A DNA stretch of 64,000 nt from Puffinus mauretanicus (GCA_023333565.1 JAJKFH010004053.1:3596001-3660000); one strand, 5' to 3'; shown: positions 9,957 to 48,300, counted from the stretch's first letter. Numbers and translations: made by a program. Notes: generated by a model from the sequence alone, not told the origin.

Positions 9957-12081
9957 AAATAAATCCATTATTGTATGCAGCATTCTCAGGTAATGCTGAT
10001 GAGCATCTGTAAAAATTCCATGAGTAAAGTACTGCATGAGGAAAAAGATTTTATATGTAGGTTGATAATAATATACCATATGTTAAAACTTATGGTCATA
10101 ACAATGATGATTTTTTTTTTGGTATGTCTAATGTTGGTAACTGGTGTTGAAACAACTGCTCTATGTGGCTAAAAATGAATTAGTGTATTGTTCAGATCTG
10201 TGGTGCATTTTATGTTGCAAATATAAAATTCATACTGTTGAATTTGCATTCTGCTATTATTTATAATTTAAATACATCATATATATGTTAAGCCGTGGTT
10301 CCAGACTCTCTAAAAACCTGAATTAAAAAAAAAACCAAACAACTCATGTGGCAAGGTCAAATTAAAGGTGCATTCAGCAGCAGCATTTGCTGTTACTCTT
10401 CTACGTCTCAAATGGAATGTAACACAGTATAAATGGGTGTTCCTTCTACCAAATCACTTCTAACTATTAGAGCCTGGACTGTCATTTTATGGAGATGAAT
10501 TATGTGAATTATGGTGGGCTTTATAAGTCACTGTACCCCCAACAGCTGGGCCTGGGAAAGCAACAGATACCTTGATATCAGCCCCCTATACACACATAGG
10601 TTTTCCTGTTACCTTTTTCACTGAGCAGGTGTTTAGCTCCTATGAGAGAAGAACTAGTTTCCTCATCCCCTTCAAACCTTTACAGACAACTTCCTCAGAA
10701 ATTTTCACTGAAGTTTTTCTTTTGTCGTCCCATCTAGAAAATTTCAGAGCTTGCAAAAGATCATCCAACTGAAAAAGGCCTAAAATCTATCAGCTTCCTG
10801 CTAATCTGAAAATACTGCAGACCAACAAATGCCAAAGCTTACCTGTTACAAAATTTTTTTCATTAGTAATGCTTTAGTAATAATCCTTAAATAGCATAGC
10901 GATGACATAATTTCAATGTTCGATAAGAGTTTTAAGCATCTTCTCAATAATCTTTGCAGCTACTCAGTTAGCCATGTATTCTGTAACAGCTGAATACACT
11001 GAAGACAATAGTCTGAAGAGTTTTCTTCAGCTGATTTCATGGTCAGGGTTACCGTTCGATTTGCTGATTTCTTGATCTTTTCAATACAATTACAGCGAAA
11101 GTAGTCTGTGTTCTGTTTTAATGTATACAAGATGAAAGCAGTTTTCAGGACTATGTCTGTGTTGTGGTTCTGAAAATGGAGCAATACAACTTGGCTTCTT
11201 CTGTAATAATTTGTGTGGAAAAGTGCATAAAGAATTCCTGTGTAATTGGCGTGCAATGTCAATTCACTAATATGACTTTTTATCATGCAATGCATGCCTG
11301 TTCCAGTGAGTACTGTTCTGAATGGTAGCCACTTAGCTGTCAAAATTTTGGCAGCAGCTCTAGAAAATCCTGCAAATAGAATAGCTGTAGGAAGGAAGGC
11401 TGCAGTGTGAAGGAACAGGATCCCTGTGCATTGAAAGAAACTACCTCTCAGCTAATGAGGAGGATGCAGCCACTGAGCATCATAAAAGAATTTGCCATTT
11501 GTAGCATAATTACCTTGCAGAATTTTAAGGTGTCATGTCCATAAAACCGTCCTTCCATCCTGCTGTCCAGTAATTTAGCACAGTCTGGAAGAGAGAGAGG
11601 TGTGGTCTCTAACTTGAATAGGCAGAAGCAACTGAGGAGTAGTTACTGGTCCTCTGATGCTTCGCTGTGAAAAGTAAGATAAAAATCTATTACACGTAGA
11701 AGCTGTTTGTTTGTTTTGTTGGTCCTTCTGTTTTTTCAGTAGGACTGATGCATTTTAAAAGCATCTAAAAATGTAGCAGGCATCTCATTTATGTGAAAAC
11801 AGGATGGGATTTAGCCCCCGGATATTTTACAGTTGAACTTCAGATGAAAATTTTCCCGGGATTTGACAGCAAACTAAATAGGAAAAGATTTGAAAGAGGA
11901 TCTGGTAAGGTTGGCACTCTTGCAAATATTAGGATGAGTGAATTTTTTCATAGCATACAAAATACTAAGTCAATTAATTTCTTCCTTTTCTCTCAAAGAT
12001 GAGAAGTGTTAAAGAAATGGCAACAATAATGTTTCTGAAGTATATTCACTTCTCAGTGCATCTGTTAAAGTGTGTGAATGT
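9957..12081. other. MIB1 intron segment
   Basis: AT-rich intronic DNA. The open frames at 9975-10172 and 10960-11343 (-) have no recognisable domain or exon borders and are probably chance. I see no RNA gene or repeat here. Confidence 0.55.
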
Positions 12082-12086
12082 ACTTT

Positions 12087-12637
12087 TGTCCTGGTTTCAG
12101 CTGGGATAGAGTTAGTTTTCTTTCTAGTAGCTGCTGTAGTACTGTGTTTTGGATTTAGGATGAGAATAATGTTGATAACACAGGGATGTTTTCGTTACTG
12201 TTGAGCAGTGCTTCCACAGAGTCAAGGCCTTTTCTGCTCCTCACACCACCCCACCAGCGAGTGGGCTGGGGGTGCGCAAGAAGTTGGGAGGGGACACGGC
12301 TGGGACAGCTGACCCCAACTGACCAAAGGGCTATTCCATACCATATGACGTCATGCTCAGTATATAAACTAGCGGAAAAGCTGGCGGGGTGTCCAGTGCT
12401 CAGGAACTGGCTGGGCATCTGTCAGCAGGTGGTGAGCAATTGCATTGTGCATCACTTGTTTTGTATATTCTTTTATCATTATTATTTTCCCTTTCTTTTC
12501 TGTCCTATTAAATTGTCTTTATCTCAACCCATGAGTTCTACCTTTTTTTTTTTTTTTAATTCTCTCCCCCATCCCACTGCGGGGGGTGAGCCAACAGCTG
12601 CGTGGTGTTTAGCTGCCTGCTGGGTTAAACCGCAACA
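12087..12637 (+). mobile_element. Solo LTR of an avian endogenous retrovirus, with 5-bp target duplication
   Basis: A 551-base element begins TGTCCTGGTTTCAGCTGGG and ends GGTTAAACCGCAACA, with the TG...CA ends of LTRs. It is flanked on both sides by ACTTT (12082-12086 and 12638-12642), a 5-bp target-site duplication as usual for ERVL-like elements. Inside are a perfect CRE (TGACGTCA, 12346-12353), a TATA box (TATATAAA, 12361-12368) and an ATTAAA poly(A) signal (12507-12512), in the order U3-R-U5 on the + strand. No internal retroviral genes flank it, so it is a solo LTR left by recombination. It lies in sense with MIB1 and antisense to the microRNA transcript. The start of the element is a motif I recognise from bird genomes; the family name is not assigned. 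Confidence 0.9.
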
Positions 12638-12642
12638 ACTTT

Positions 12643-30066
<17,424 letters not shown>

Positions 30067-30180
30067 ATTGTGCAAGCTTGATGAAGAAATGTGTACAGTG
30101 TCGAGCAGTGGTTGAGCGAAGAGTGCCTTTCATAATGTGCTGCGGAGGGAAAGGTACAGAAGATACCACTGATGATATTT
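30067..30180 (+). CDS. MIB1: MIB1 exon: RING finger 2, second half
   Basis: A 114-base exon after CTGTCAG. Two bases complete the Asn codon, then [11 protein letters not shown] finishes the second RING and [15 protein letters not shown] follows. The exon ends with one base of a Ser codon before GTGAGT. The part after CCGGK reads GTEDTTDDI, where recalled human MIB1 has SSEDATDDI; this linker is the least conserved coding stretch in the window. S for N in CASLM is another difference. Confidence 0.96.
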
Positions 30181-36825
<6,645 letters not shown>

Positions 36826-39800
36826 GTAGTGGAACCAGTGTCTTTTATTAGCTTATGAAATAGTAAGGACATTTTGATGATTTAAATCTCCGTCAGTTTG
36901 AAAGGCAGTAAAGGGTTCTAATGAAAACATTTCTAATACTGTAGCACAGGTTCATTACATGGTAATTGTTTAAAGACTGTGAACACACCAAATAAGAGAA
37001 CAGTATTTGAACAGTCAGCTTTTAGCTTTACTCTTAAAAACTATCTAAGCCTGAAGCTAATTTAAAGCAGTCTTTTTTTCATTTTCTTTCTGTCGTCTTC
37101 TTTCCCTTAAAGTTTAAAGGGACAATCTTATTTTGATTTCATTCATGTTTTTTATTGTATGTATCGGGTGTCAAGTGATGTAAGGGGTTTTTTTTACATT
37201 GTCAGTTAATAGCAAATATAAATATTTAGGATTTTTTTTGTTTTATGCTTTTCTGGAGAATGTTGAAATTTCCTGTGACAGTTATGATTCACAATAATTT
37301 CTGTCTTGAAATATGCAATAATGCAAAATCAATACAAAGTGTATACACAGTAGTAATAAATACACTATTCCCGTAGGATCAGGCCTCAAAATACAATGTT
37401 AAGGTAATTCTAACTTTATCATGCTCTTCGTTGCTGAGGATGGGTTGGGAAGCAAACAGTAAAAAGAAAAATCTAGTTTAGAAACATTATGTTCCCAAAA
37501 CTGCACTTTAGTCTAACAGGTTCAAGCTAACTTAAATAGTGAACAACTTAATTCTGCTAGCCACATAATTTTGTATGGAATTGCTTTTAACTTGACTGAA
37601 AAGGAAAACATTCAAGCAATGGGTCAGTTATCCATTTCAGATGAGTGAGTTTGATCAGTTGTAGAGGAACATATATATATATGGGGCCATTTGAAAATTC
37701 TGGGTCTATGAATTAGGAAAAACTAGAAATTTTGCAACATTTCCTCTCTTAAATTAGTTTTATTGTCTCCAGGCAAACAATGTCAACAGCGAAAGAGGAG
37801 ATTTAATATTGCTTGTTCATCTAATTTGGGTATTAACACCAGAACTTACTTGTGAACATTACTGGGTAATACTGCAAATGAAGATATTGCTGACAGAGCA
37901 ATGAATTTTGTGAGCCATGCCTAGGTGAGCTGAAGTTGGCTGAAGGAGTTAGCTGTCACTGATGTGACAAAGATGTGTTCCTGACCCCCAAAATGCTGCT
38001 CTCAGGAACTGCAAACTATTAACATTTTGATAACAAGTACATCCTTCCATCTTTTTGGATGGGAAAAAAGTATGCTGATTTAAGGATCTCTTCTACCTAA
38101 AAGGAATGTGTGCTTACTCCTAAGTGATTCAGCAGTTTTCCGAGTGCATAGTTTATGTAGCCCTTTGCCATTGCGCAGACCTCGTTTGGATGTGCTCTTG
38201 CAGAACAATAAAGAAATCCATGCTGGAGTCACTTAGGTGCCTTACTTGCGGTTAAGATTAATTTCTCATTTGATTCTCATTGCTATGTCAAAAATGTGGA
38301 AAAAGGGATAGTTCAGGGGAAGATCCAAGTAAGGATAAAGGCATAAAATTGTGATCTCTTCAGATAGATTTATCTCAGTCTTTTGAAGCTTATGTTGATA
38401 TGCCTGAATTGTGCAAGCATTGGCAAAAGTCTCAGGAGAATGTTACTAGTAAACTGTAAAGATAGGTGAACTTTTAACCAGTAAGGTTTAAACACTGAAT
38501 AGAGTTTTCCAGGAAACAACTACGGTGATATATTGGAAAAATGTATGTAGAGCGGCTTTTAACATAGCAAAGTGATGTAATACACAGCCTTTCTATAGCC
38601 ACCTTTAATCCTGATCCAGAATTGCAGATGTTCATCATTCTTTTCAGTGATTCAGTAATGATGCAATCTCAATCTGGAGTCAATATAGAAGTCTGTTTTA
38701 TTTTGTATACTAGTAGTCATCTGTTCTCAGATAATCTGTGTATCTGTCGTCTTGGCCAAATGAAATAGCCCTCCCTTTTCTTGCTTCTTGGGTCCCTATT
38801 CTAAAATATCAAAATTTCAAGGAGCTTTGGAAAGTTTTTGATACAAGGGTGTTTTTCAGTTCAGCATTTCACTATCTCCACTTAAGCTCTGAGTGCACCT
38901 GAGTGTTCACTGCAATTTTCATTTGGCCAATATGCATGTCACTAAGTCAGACTTTTTGTACCGTATTTGACAGCTGAACTTTTTATGGTAGGCTTCAGTT
39001 TCCTGTCAGTCTTCCTTTAAAAATAATTGTATAATAGGATGTGCCATTTGACAATCCATTCTGAGTTTTAGCCTGTAGTGCATCAGATCTGTACCTCGGT
39101 TTCCTCTGGCTCTGGTAGACATATTTTGAATACTGTGTCCTATTTATTCTTCAAGGGGATGTCTATAAACTGTTGTCAGTACAAAGGCAGGGTGGATTTC
39201 TTCTTGATAATGCAGCTCAAAACTGAAACCTCAATATAGCAGTTGGCATTTTCCTAATTCTTTTTCACTGGAAAAAGCCAGAATTACTTGAAACTATTCC
39301 AACTTATCATCAATTGAATAATTCAGCTGAGTAAGAACTTATCTAAAGCATCCTGGGTGGGAAACTGGAGTTGAATGTTAAATACTCCTTGTCTGCGGGA
39401 GGCACATATTGTAGCATAGATAGGTAAGTCCTCTCTTAGGCTTGTACTTTTCAACAGAGAAGTGTAAGTGACTTTATAACACTCTTAATACTTGGATGCC
39501 ATCACAGTCCTATGGAAATAGAGACAATGACCGAAGGTATTGCTATAGGAGCAGCTGTAGTCTTCTACACGGTAGTCAAAACAGATGTATGTGACTGCGT
39601 ACAAGTTTGTGATTGGACTCGTTCGCCAATGTTGTGTGCCAGTTGAGATTAAAGTATGTCAACTTGATGCTATTATGGTGCCATGAGAAACAGCTGAATT
39701 AGAAAAACTAAGTAAGCTAACAAACATGCTTGGATTATTAATATAGGCCTCTTATTAACAAGTGGAAGAGCTGTATCTTGTGTTTGGAAGGCTACACAGT

Positions 39801-42355
39801 GCTTGCCTTTCAAAGAACTTAATGAGGAAAAATGTTTGCAAATCCAGTATCATTTATGGAAATAGATATTTAGATTCACACACTGCCTTTGGATTCTGAT
39901 GTAGAAGGTGAACTAGTGGTGTTGAGGAAGCTAGTAAGTTTATTCACTCAATTCAGTCTGGTATCATCTGTGCAACATGCACAGAGTGCAAATGTTTAAT
40001 TGGATAATGCTTAAATAATCGAAGGATGAAAAACAGAAGCTCAGTTGGAAGCCAAAGGGGATCATAAGAGGTAGGAGAGTTGAGGATATGTCATCGTGCC
40101 TCTGTCTTCAGCAAAAGATGAAAGTGTAAATCTCATTATTATTATCGTCACTAGTATTAGGAAGCAAAGTGAAAATGAGAGAACAATCAGTAAGGCATTT
40201 ATCTCTAATGTACTGTAAAATCGTAAAATGTAAGAGTTGCAAGCTTTGTTTATTATGATTATCCCCCAGTATTTAATAGCAGTTTTGAAATTAAATTGAA
40301 TGAAATATCTCAGTTTGTTTCTTGAAACAATCAAGAAGGCACCTAATAATATATATTGTTCAGGTGTGAGGTATGCTCAGATGTTTAAGTAAAATACTTT
40401 TCATTTTTTTCCGTTTAGTAAAATACATAAACAGTCACATTAGTTCACAGTGATTTAAAGTACAAAGACAACCTAAGAGGCTAACAGAATATGCTCAATA
40501 GTTGTAGCTTGTTAATTTCTGTATAACTATGTTTGACTTTTTTTCCCCAAACCTACTGTCTATCACTTACTATACCCCAAGCTCATATGGCACTTCTCAA
40601 AATTTGGGCTATTATTACCTACTCTCCATTTGTTGAAATACTGCGTACTTGTATCTTGGGGTTTGGAGGAATCCCCTTTTGCTGAAGTGGATACTGAAAA
40701 TTACACTAGCAAGAGAATAAAAAGTTACTTTGTAAATGTGAAAGTTTGATTAGGAGGTGGTGTTCTTAACTTGGACTGGGTGAGTATATAGCAGATTTGC
40801 ACAAGTACTTGTGCCTTGTTAGCATAGTCTTACAATCGGTATTTTAGCTTATTTTAAAGACGTGAGATGGTCTTTTAAAATAATCTGATTTAAGTACTTA
40901 TTGTGTAGATGTTTTCTAGAGATGAAGTTTTATGTATGCCTAATTATTTTTAGCAGTATTAATTGCAGTTTGTGTAAACACTAAATTGTTTGAAGAAGCT
41001 GCTTTGAGCTAGTGATCTAAGCTCCCTCTACAAAATTAAATGTCGGAAACTTAATTTTAATCTTCCAGTAGCAGCTGGTGAACCGAAGAGCCTATCCTGT
41101 TCTTTGTGCTGCATGGGTCAAGTTAGCACTTAAAAAAACCCAACAACACTACAGCCTAACTTTTAGCAGTGCTACCTCCTTTCTGTCAAAGTACTGAATT
41201 CTTCTCTAGTTGTTCTTTTTTCTTTGGGAAGGGATGGGGAACACAGCAGTTTTGTTTTGCTTCATCAGTTTTGATGTCTGAATACATTGCAAAGGTTTTT
41301 TACTGACTGTATAAATTACGTACAATAGAAGTGTGTGATTTGCCACAATGTACATTGTATGTCATTCTTGCGTAAGCTGGAATTCGTACTATTGTCTTTT
41401 TATGCATTTCATAACTTGTTTGTGTCGACAAAGCAAAGCTGTTGTCTGCAGAAGTTTTAGGATGTGCCATTTTTATAGTTAAGCCTGTGGTAAATACGAA
41501 AGTTCTGACTCAGGGCTTTTTAACAACTTAAACATGTTCACAATATTCTTCAGCACATCTTGGAGAATATTAGAGATTTAATGACTGTACAGTGCCTTGA
41601 TAGAACTGTTGAATGGGCAGCAGCCATAGAGTCCTTACAGAATGCAAGTATCTTTTGAATCCAGTTAATGCGTTGATGTTAATATAATTGTAATACCCCG
41701 CCATGGATTTATAAACTTGTATATACTTTCTGTAAAGGAAAATCGGCAAATTTAGGTATTGTTAAGCTTTCTGAGAGGAGTTTGTTGCACCAGTCATGGG
41801 GATCTGAAGGGCATAGTATTCAAATTTACAGAAGCAGCATTTGTGGCTAAGACAGCTGATAAAATGTTCTGTATGTGACATTTTTAGTGTGAGGGGAGAG
41901 GTCATTGTATAAAACGTGTAAAAATACGCGCTTTACTCTGGCCCAGTAAGTCTTTTATAAGAGAGAGAGAAATAATTGGCAACAAATCTGTATGTTTGCA
42001 TGCCGTTTCATAGTTACAAAACTTTAAGTCTCATTTTGACCTTCTAGGAAATACTTTCTTTGTCCCAAGCTTAGTGTCTTTATGAATGCAAACTATTCAT
42101 ATTAGAAAACTTGGTTTTACTGAACCACAGGAACGTTTTTGCTTTTGCTAAAACCAACTTTGTATTTTCAGTAAATTGTAGATTTTGACATAACTGTTTA
42201 TTGGAGAAATTTAAGGTTGTCTGTGTGAATGTAGTGGTTTTCTGTATGCAGATAGCATTATATAATTGCTTTCATTAAAACTGCTTAGCAAGGTCTAAGC
42301 TTTTCAAAGGAAATGCTAATGTACTGTATGGTTAATAAAACTTATTATATAAGAT
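36826..42355 (+). other. MIB1: MIB1 3' UTR (end inferred)
   Basis: AT-rich DNA with no frame of interest follows the stop directly. AATAAA signals occur at 37355, 38207, 40716 and 42334. A UTR of about 5.5 kb ending at the 42334 signal fits the long MIB1 3' UTR known in mammals. The earlier signals would permit shorter forms. The exact end cannot be set without transcript data. No full 7-base match to the miR-1 or miR-133a seed was noticed here, but the reading was by eye. Confidence 0.7.
42334..42339 (+). terminator. MIB1: Candidate distal poly(A) signal of MIB1
   Basis: Canonical AATAAA within GGTTAATAAAACTTATT, with T-rich DNA downstream (42364-42382). It is chosen over later AATAAA copies (43101, 43705) because the distance from the stop fits the family. 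The choice is an inference. Confidence 0.5.
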
Positions 42356-45300
42356 GTATACTGACTTTTTCAAAAGCTTTGATTTAAGTGTAATTGAACT
42401 GAATTAATACTGATTTTTGCGCACACATCATTGGGAAGGGAGTGGTGGCTCATTTGACTTCCTCCTTCTTAGTTGTAATGATGTTAGATGTCACCACAGA
42501 ATTAGAAAATTGTATACCTGAACAAATGTTTGGTAACTCTGTTAGTTGTTGACATATAATGCTTAAAAGCACACTAGACTTTGCAATCCAAACTTCAAAA
42601 AACTCTGGTTCTTTTTAATGTATCCCTGAAGAGTGAGTTTCCAGCAACATCAGAAATGCTGTGTGCCTTTGAATCTCCCAGATACTCACATACTGTTTAA
42701 GCAGCACAGCAGAAGTATGAAGGGTAGATTATGTTGTAACAACAAAAAGGTTGATTTCAAATTTTATCTATGGCATATGTGCAAATTTTTCTGTAAATAT
42801 GCAGTTCGTAATACTGATTAGAGCTGCTGTTAAGTTTATGTTAGGCTCCAGGTTTACTTATAATTGAAAGGCCTTTACAGATCTGGCTACGTGAATGTGA
42901 TCATTTAAAAATCTCCTGCCAGATACAGTAACTCCCATATTCTGAGACAACAGTTGCTGCATCATTGTTTATATTTTTAGGATTCAATTTAATGGGTGCG
43001 TTTAAAAAAAAAAAGTAATGAAAGGCAACAAAACCAACCAGACTTTAATGGCTTAGTGTTTTAATTTATCATAGTGTACAGGTGAAAAATGAATTAACAG
43101 AATAAAAAGTTTGTTGCTCTCTTTCTCAGTTTGTTTTCATTTTTCAAGATTTCTTCTTTGGTTTATATGACAGATCTACATGAAAACATAGTATTTTCAG
43201 ATATCTTTTTTTTTTTAACTTTTTCTTTGAAAACAGTTGATGTGAATTGTTAAAATACTTTTTAAATAGCCACTTGTTCTTTGCTTTGGGACTTACAAGC
43301 AGTTCACATACTTCTCCGTACCTGTTAATTGAAAGTGATGGGAACAGCATTGGCATAGGTTTAAGACTTGGTCTCTAGGGTTTCAGCCCCTAACGTTGGT
43401 CACAATGGAAGCTGCTGTCTTTGCTTGTGTTTGATATTGATGTTTTTAGATTTTGAGAAGACTGCTTCATACTGTACAGTATAATTCATATAATACTTTA
43501 TAAACACTATAATATAATCTCTGTATAACGCACTTTGCTGTTCTGCCTAATTCCAGCTTATCCAATATGCAGCCATCTGTTTGCGACAGGGATGATGAAA
43601 CTCCATGGAGATTTCCTTTGGATTTGACATTTAGTTAAATGCAGAGGGTGGTTCTTCATGGGTATACTCTGTTTTATTTAGGGAAGAAAAATTAGCAGCA
43701 GTATTTGAATAAAAAGTGATAGCCTTCCTTGTCAGACTTGGTTTTCCACAATATGGAAAGGTAATTTCAGTTAGTCGGAAACAATATTGTTGAAGATCTT
43801 GTTCTTGTGCTTTGTGCCGTCCTGTTCAAGTCAACAAAGTAGCAGGCATTGGAAAGCTTTTACTTTAAAGAATAAAGCTTATCAGCTGTTCTTGGTGCTT
43901 ATGAAAAGGTTTTGGCTGAAAATTACTTTAGGGATTTAAATACTTTGTTCCCTGTGCAGTAATGAGAGTAGTATGTCCAGGCTCTCCAGGAGATACAAAG
44001 TACTCTTTTTTAAAAGCAGTCTTTACAGAGTGATGCTATGGTGGATTGAAATAGTTTAAATTACATTAGAAATCAAGAACTGTGAGAGCTGATAATGTAT
44101 AAATTTTATTCTGTAACAATGCAAGATTTTAGTTATAGGAAATTTAGTGCAAAATCTGTTTCTTACAGTTAGGATTTGTTGGGGCTTACTTGACTGCCCT
44201 AAAGAAGTTAATACAAAACTTAATTTCTGCAAAATTGCCTAAAATCAGGCAAATACACTTGTGAGACTATACTGACCCCTTGCAACACTATAACACCATT
44301 TCACTGAATTTTCCTTAAAAATAAATCTGAGGGAGGTAAGTAGATAAACTTAAACCTGAGCTGATTTCCCCAGCGACGCTTATGCATGCTAAAACGTATG
44401 AGTATTTCTTCCACAAGGGGTCAGTAGCACCTTCCATTTGTGACAAGCTTTTTGTCGTATAAGCACAGAGCAAACAAGGGATAAGGATAATGATGATTGC
44501 ATTAATATGTGGGTGGACCAGACCTCACTTGTCCCCTTCTTCAAGCAGGCTAAGTATAATTAGCTTATTTGCTGACTTCAGTAAGCACCATATTCTATCC
44601 TCTGACTCTCATGTGACATGAACATTGCTACTATTGATTAGGGCAAAGTTCCAGTGGAGTGTTTACCTTTAGCTCTAGTTGAAAGTATTCATTTAGTCTA
44701 GCTTTTTTTCAAAAGCATGCAGTTGGAGCAGATAAACTATATGAGAGAGCTTGTCCAGCAGGCAGGGGAAAAGAATTCTTGTATGAGTGTCCCACATATT
44801 CTTAACGATAACCACAGTCTCCCTAGATGGCTAGAGCTGATTAATATTTTCCACCCTATAGTAACACAGCTTATAGTTAAATATGCTTTGAACCCTATCA
44901 GTCTGCTCAGTGGAAGGAATGTCCAGCTTCCCTGAGTATGCAAGTTACCTGGAGACAGAAGTTTGAAGTAACTCGTTATCTTTCTACCAAGAGGCTGAAC
45001 AGACCAGACAGTTATTCCCTAGACAAAAATTTCCAACCCTTGTACCAAAGTCATATTTCACAAATAGGAATCTAAGTATGGTCAGTGTCATCCAGGTTGG
45101 CACAGGTTCTTACTTACGCTTGCTGAATTAACAAGGGACCTTCCTTACCTTCATGTTTGCAACTCTTGTCATTCTCTGCTTCGCATCTGTTACGGTTTTT
45201 GTGTTTCAAATCTTCGGTGTTCTATCCCTCACTACTTAAGTCCTCCCTTTCAATTCTTTGTGTCTGCTTTTTGATAGCAGAACTGTCCTTTCTTTCTTGA

Positions 45301-48300
45301 TGTGTCCTTTCTCAATGTAGTGCTTTCCTTGACTCATTAAAATTAATCCCCATTACACTGAAGTTGGCACAGTGCCTTTGCATAAGCAGAGTGGGGCCTT
45401 ATCCTTGTGTCTGACTCCACTCTTAATTGCATATACCAATAGGAGGAATTCCTGAAGTCAGTCTTAGCAAAATTTCACATTAATTTATCAACAAGCCTTA
45501 TTTCTCTATATTGGCAGTATAAGAAAGTTTGTGGCTACCACGTGGGTGGTAGCGGTAGGGTGGAGGTACTTCTTTTGGTCTAGTTACAACTGTTCTCGAC
45601 CATATGAGGAAAATCAGGAACAAGTAAATGTTTCAGGGTGTGGTGTTTTTTTTTCCCACAGGCTGCCTGAAATTTCTGTTGTTACCATATCTCAGATTCA
45701 GTTTTTGGTGAAAAGGAACTTGCCAGAGAAACTCACTGTGAATGGAAGTTACTGCCTCCTAGTCGTGTGTATCTTGCCCATTTAAGTTGCCCGGAGGAAG
45801 TCTGCTCAGATCAGTAGGATTGCTTGCAAGAGCATGGGTTGTTTGCAAAGAGAAAGTTTCTGTTGTTGGGCTTCTTGCTGCCTCCATAGAGAAGTACGAA
45901 AAAGTTCTACCTCTTTGGATAAAGTAAATCTGAAACCATGTTCCAAGTAATGCCCTTCCTACTAAGATTTCATAATCCCTACTGTTTATATGATCATAAG
46001 GTGTCTTGTGATACTCTGTATGAAAGCTGTATAAAATAAACAGCAATTATACAGCATTTATTTCCCAATGGGCATTATATAGTTTGTTGGCTTTGAAATA
46101 CAATGCTGTCATTCTTCCTCTCTTCTTCCTTCTTTGCGATGGGACCTCTAAAATAAAGACTACTTCAGGTGTCTGTAGACAAGGCTGCTTTTCCTAACAC
46201 AAAGAATTTAGTTAAGCTGTTTCTAGTATAGCCTTACAATCCAAAGCATCAAGCCCAAGGTTTTTGACTATATTTGTCTGATCTATAGCACAGGGCACTT
46301 AAAGCACCTAATTCATATTGTTCTTGGGTTTCGGTCAGGACATTCTGATTCTATTTAAGGCTGGGAGTCTTCATGTAACTTGTCCTCTGAAACTATTCTC
46401 CCACTACTTCATATGGAGGGCATAGAGCCTAGAAGCTCTTCACCTTCTTGTTGGGATAGAAAAGTGTGTTAGAATAAGGATGTGGAGAAACCTAAAACTA
46501 AACTGCAGTCATAGGCCTAATTCTTAGGAATTCTGTGAGGAGAGAAACTCAGACGGCAAAATTGACTGTGAGCAGAGTGGTCTCTTGAAGTTGAAGAGCT
46601 TTAAATTCTTCTGTTCCCTCTCCTGAGAGCTTGTATCATGGATACATTGAGTCCTGGTGGAACCTTGCCATCTCCTTTGTCTTGCATGTCCCACCACCGT
46701 GGATACGTCCCTCCACACCAAGCCTCCCTGGAGTAATGTGTCCTAGAGTTAAACTGGAACTGTTCCACATGTGGAGAAGGAAAGTGTGGGAGGTACAAGT
46801 CCCTGATGCAGAAGTTATGGATCTGCTGTTCTACCTAATACAACTCTGTTCCCATGACACACGCATAAGGATGTGAAGGAGTAAGTGATCTTGACTTGGA
46901 TTTACTGTGAACTGTGTGTGCCTGCAAACAGGCAGCAGTGTAAAAAAAGCTACTGCAGATCAACTGCTCAGTAATTAGCTGTGTGAGGTGCTTGCCCTGC
47001 AGCAGGCAGTAGTTGGAGGCCACTTACACTTCTAAAGTGTTGCGGCCAAGTAGGGTTGAGTAGGCCAAGCCCTCTGGGCATCTACTTACCCATGAAGCAA
47101 TGTCAGCTCAGGACAAGTAGCATGGAAATGAATTAGATATGAAAAGCATATCTTCATTAACAAGATTAGGATACCAGACATTTAATTTTAGGCTTTATCT
47201 GCTGTGCTGAATCAAATGGTGACACCAAGATTTGGCAAGCCGTTGTTGAGCACTCCAGGAAAAGTTAGTCACGGGCTGATTTCCTAGTTTTGCTTTTGCA
47301 GGAGTTTCTTAACTTTGAGGAGGTAGTCAAATAGTCTTCAGAAAAGAAAAAAAGCATCTAGACAGGAGGATTTAGGGAAGTATCTTCCCCTCCACACACA
47401 CTTCTGGATGGGATCTGTGCCTAGTTTTTATTTCCTTTGTCAATTTATTTCCTCAGCCAAAAATGCTGCTGTAATTGCCACTTGCTGTCTGGATTGGCTG
47501 AAATCAAGCATATATCCCACATGTCTGTCCCATCTGTTCCCCACCACCACCCTACCTTTCCTCAGAACATTCTGGAGGGTGTGAGGATGTGCTTGTGGGG
47601 TTATAGGAGAACTAGAGTTAACTTTCCAGGACAAGGTAAGGACTTTATTCTGTAACGTTGATTTGGTTTGGTCTTTTTCTTTCTGTCCATCTTCAATTAT
47701 CAAATGTAGGGCTGCTGTACTTTTTTCAGATGGCATGTAGTTTTGAGACAAATCAATGGGGGCATCACTGCTGTGCCTGGAATTCTTGGATTTGGCCCGT
47801 CCTTTCCCACAAAATTAGGCCTGATTGTTTTATCAGGTGTTTAACCATTAAGCTAGCCAGCTCGAGTGCGCATAGGAATATTAATACAGGTGGCCTGGGG
47901 CCGGCAGGTTTTTCTGGGGAAGATAGGTAAGGACTTAGCATTCCTAGATTAAGCTCTTCTCTGTCATGGACAAATGCGAACTTGGGCAATGCTATGTGAA
48001 CTGCAGCGTTACACCTTTGCTTGAAGGGTAGGTGTAGCTTAAGACGTCTTCATGGCGCGATACCCTGTCAGTAGTAGCTAGCAGCGAGAGCTGAAGTGCT
48101 GCGCACCCATGATAACATAATATTCATTGTAAGTTAATACATCTGGCTTTTCTTGAAGGGTAGCTAACCTGAGAGGAGGTCAGTAGTACCGCAGGGAACC
48201 CGGACATAGACCACCGCATGGTGCTTGGTAGACTTGCCCCAAAACTCTAGAACAAGGCTGCTAAGCCGGTGTGTGTATCCTTGGATTCGTAGTCAGCGGG

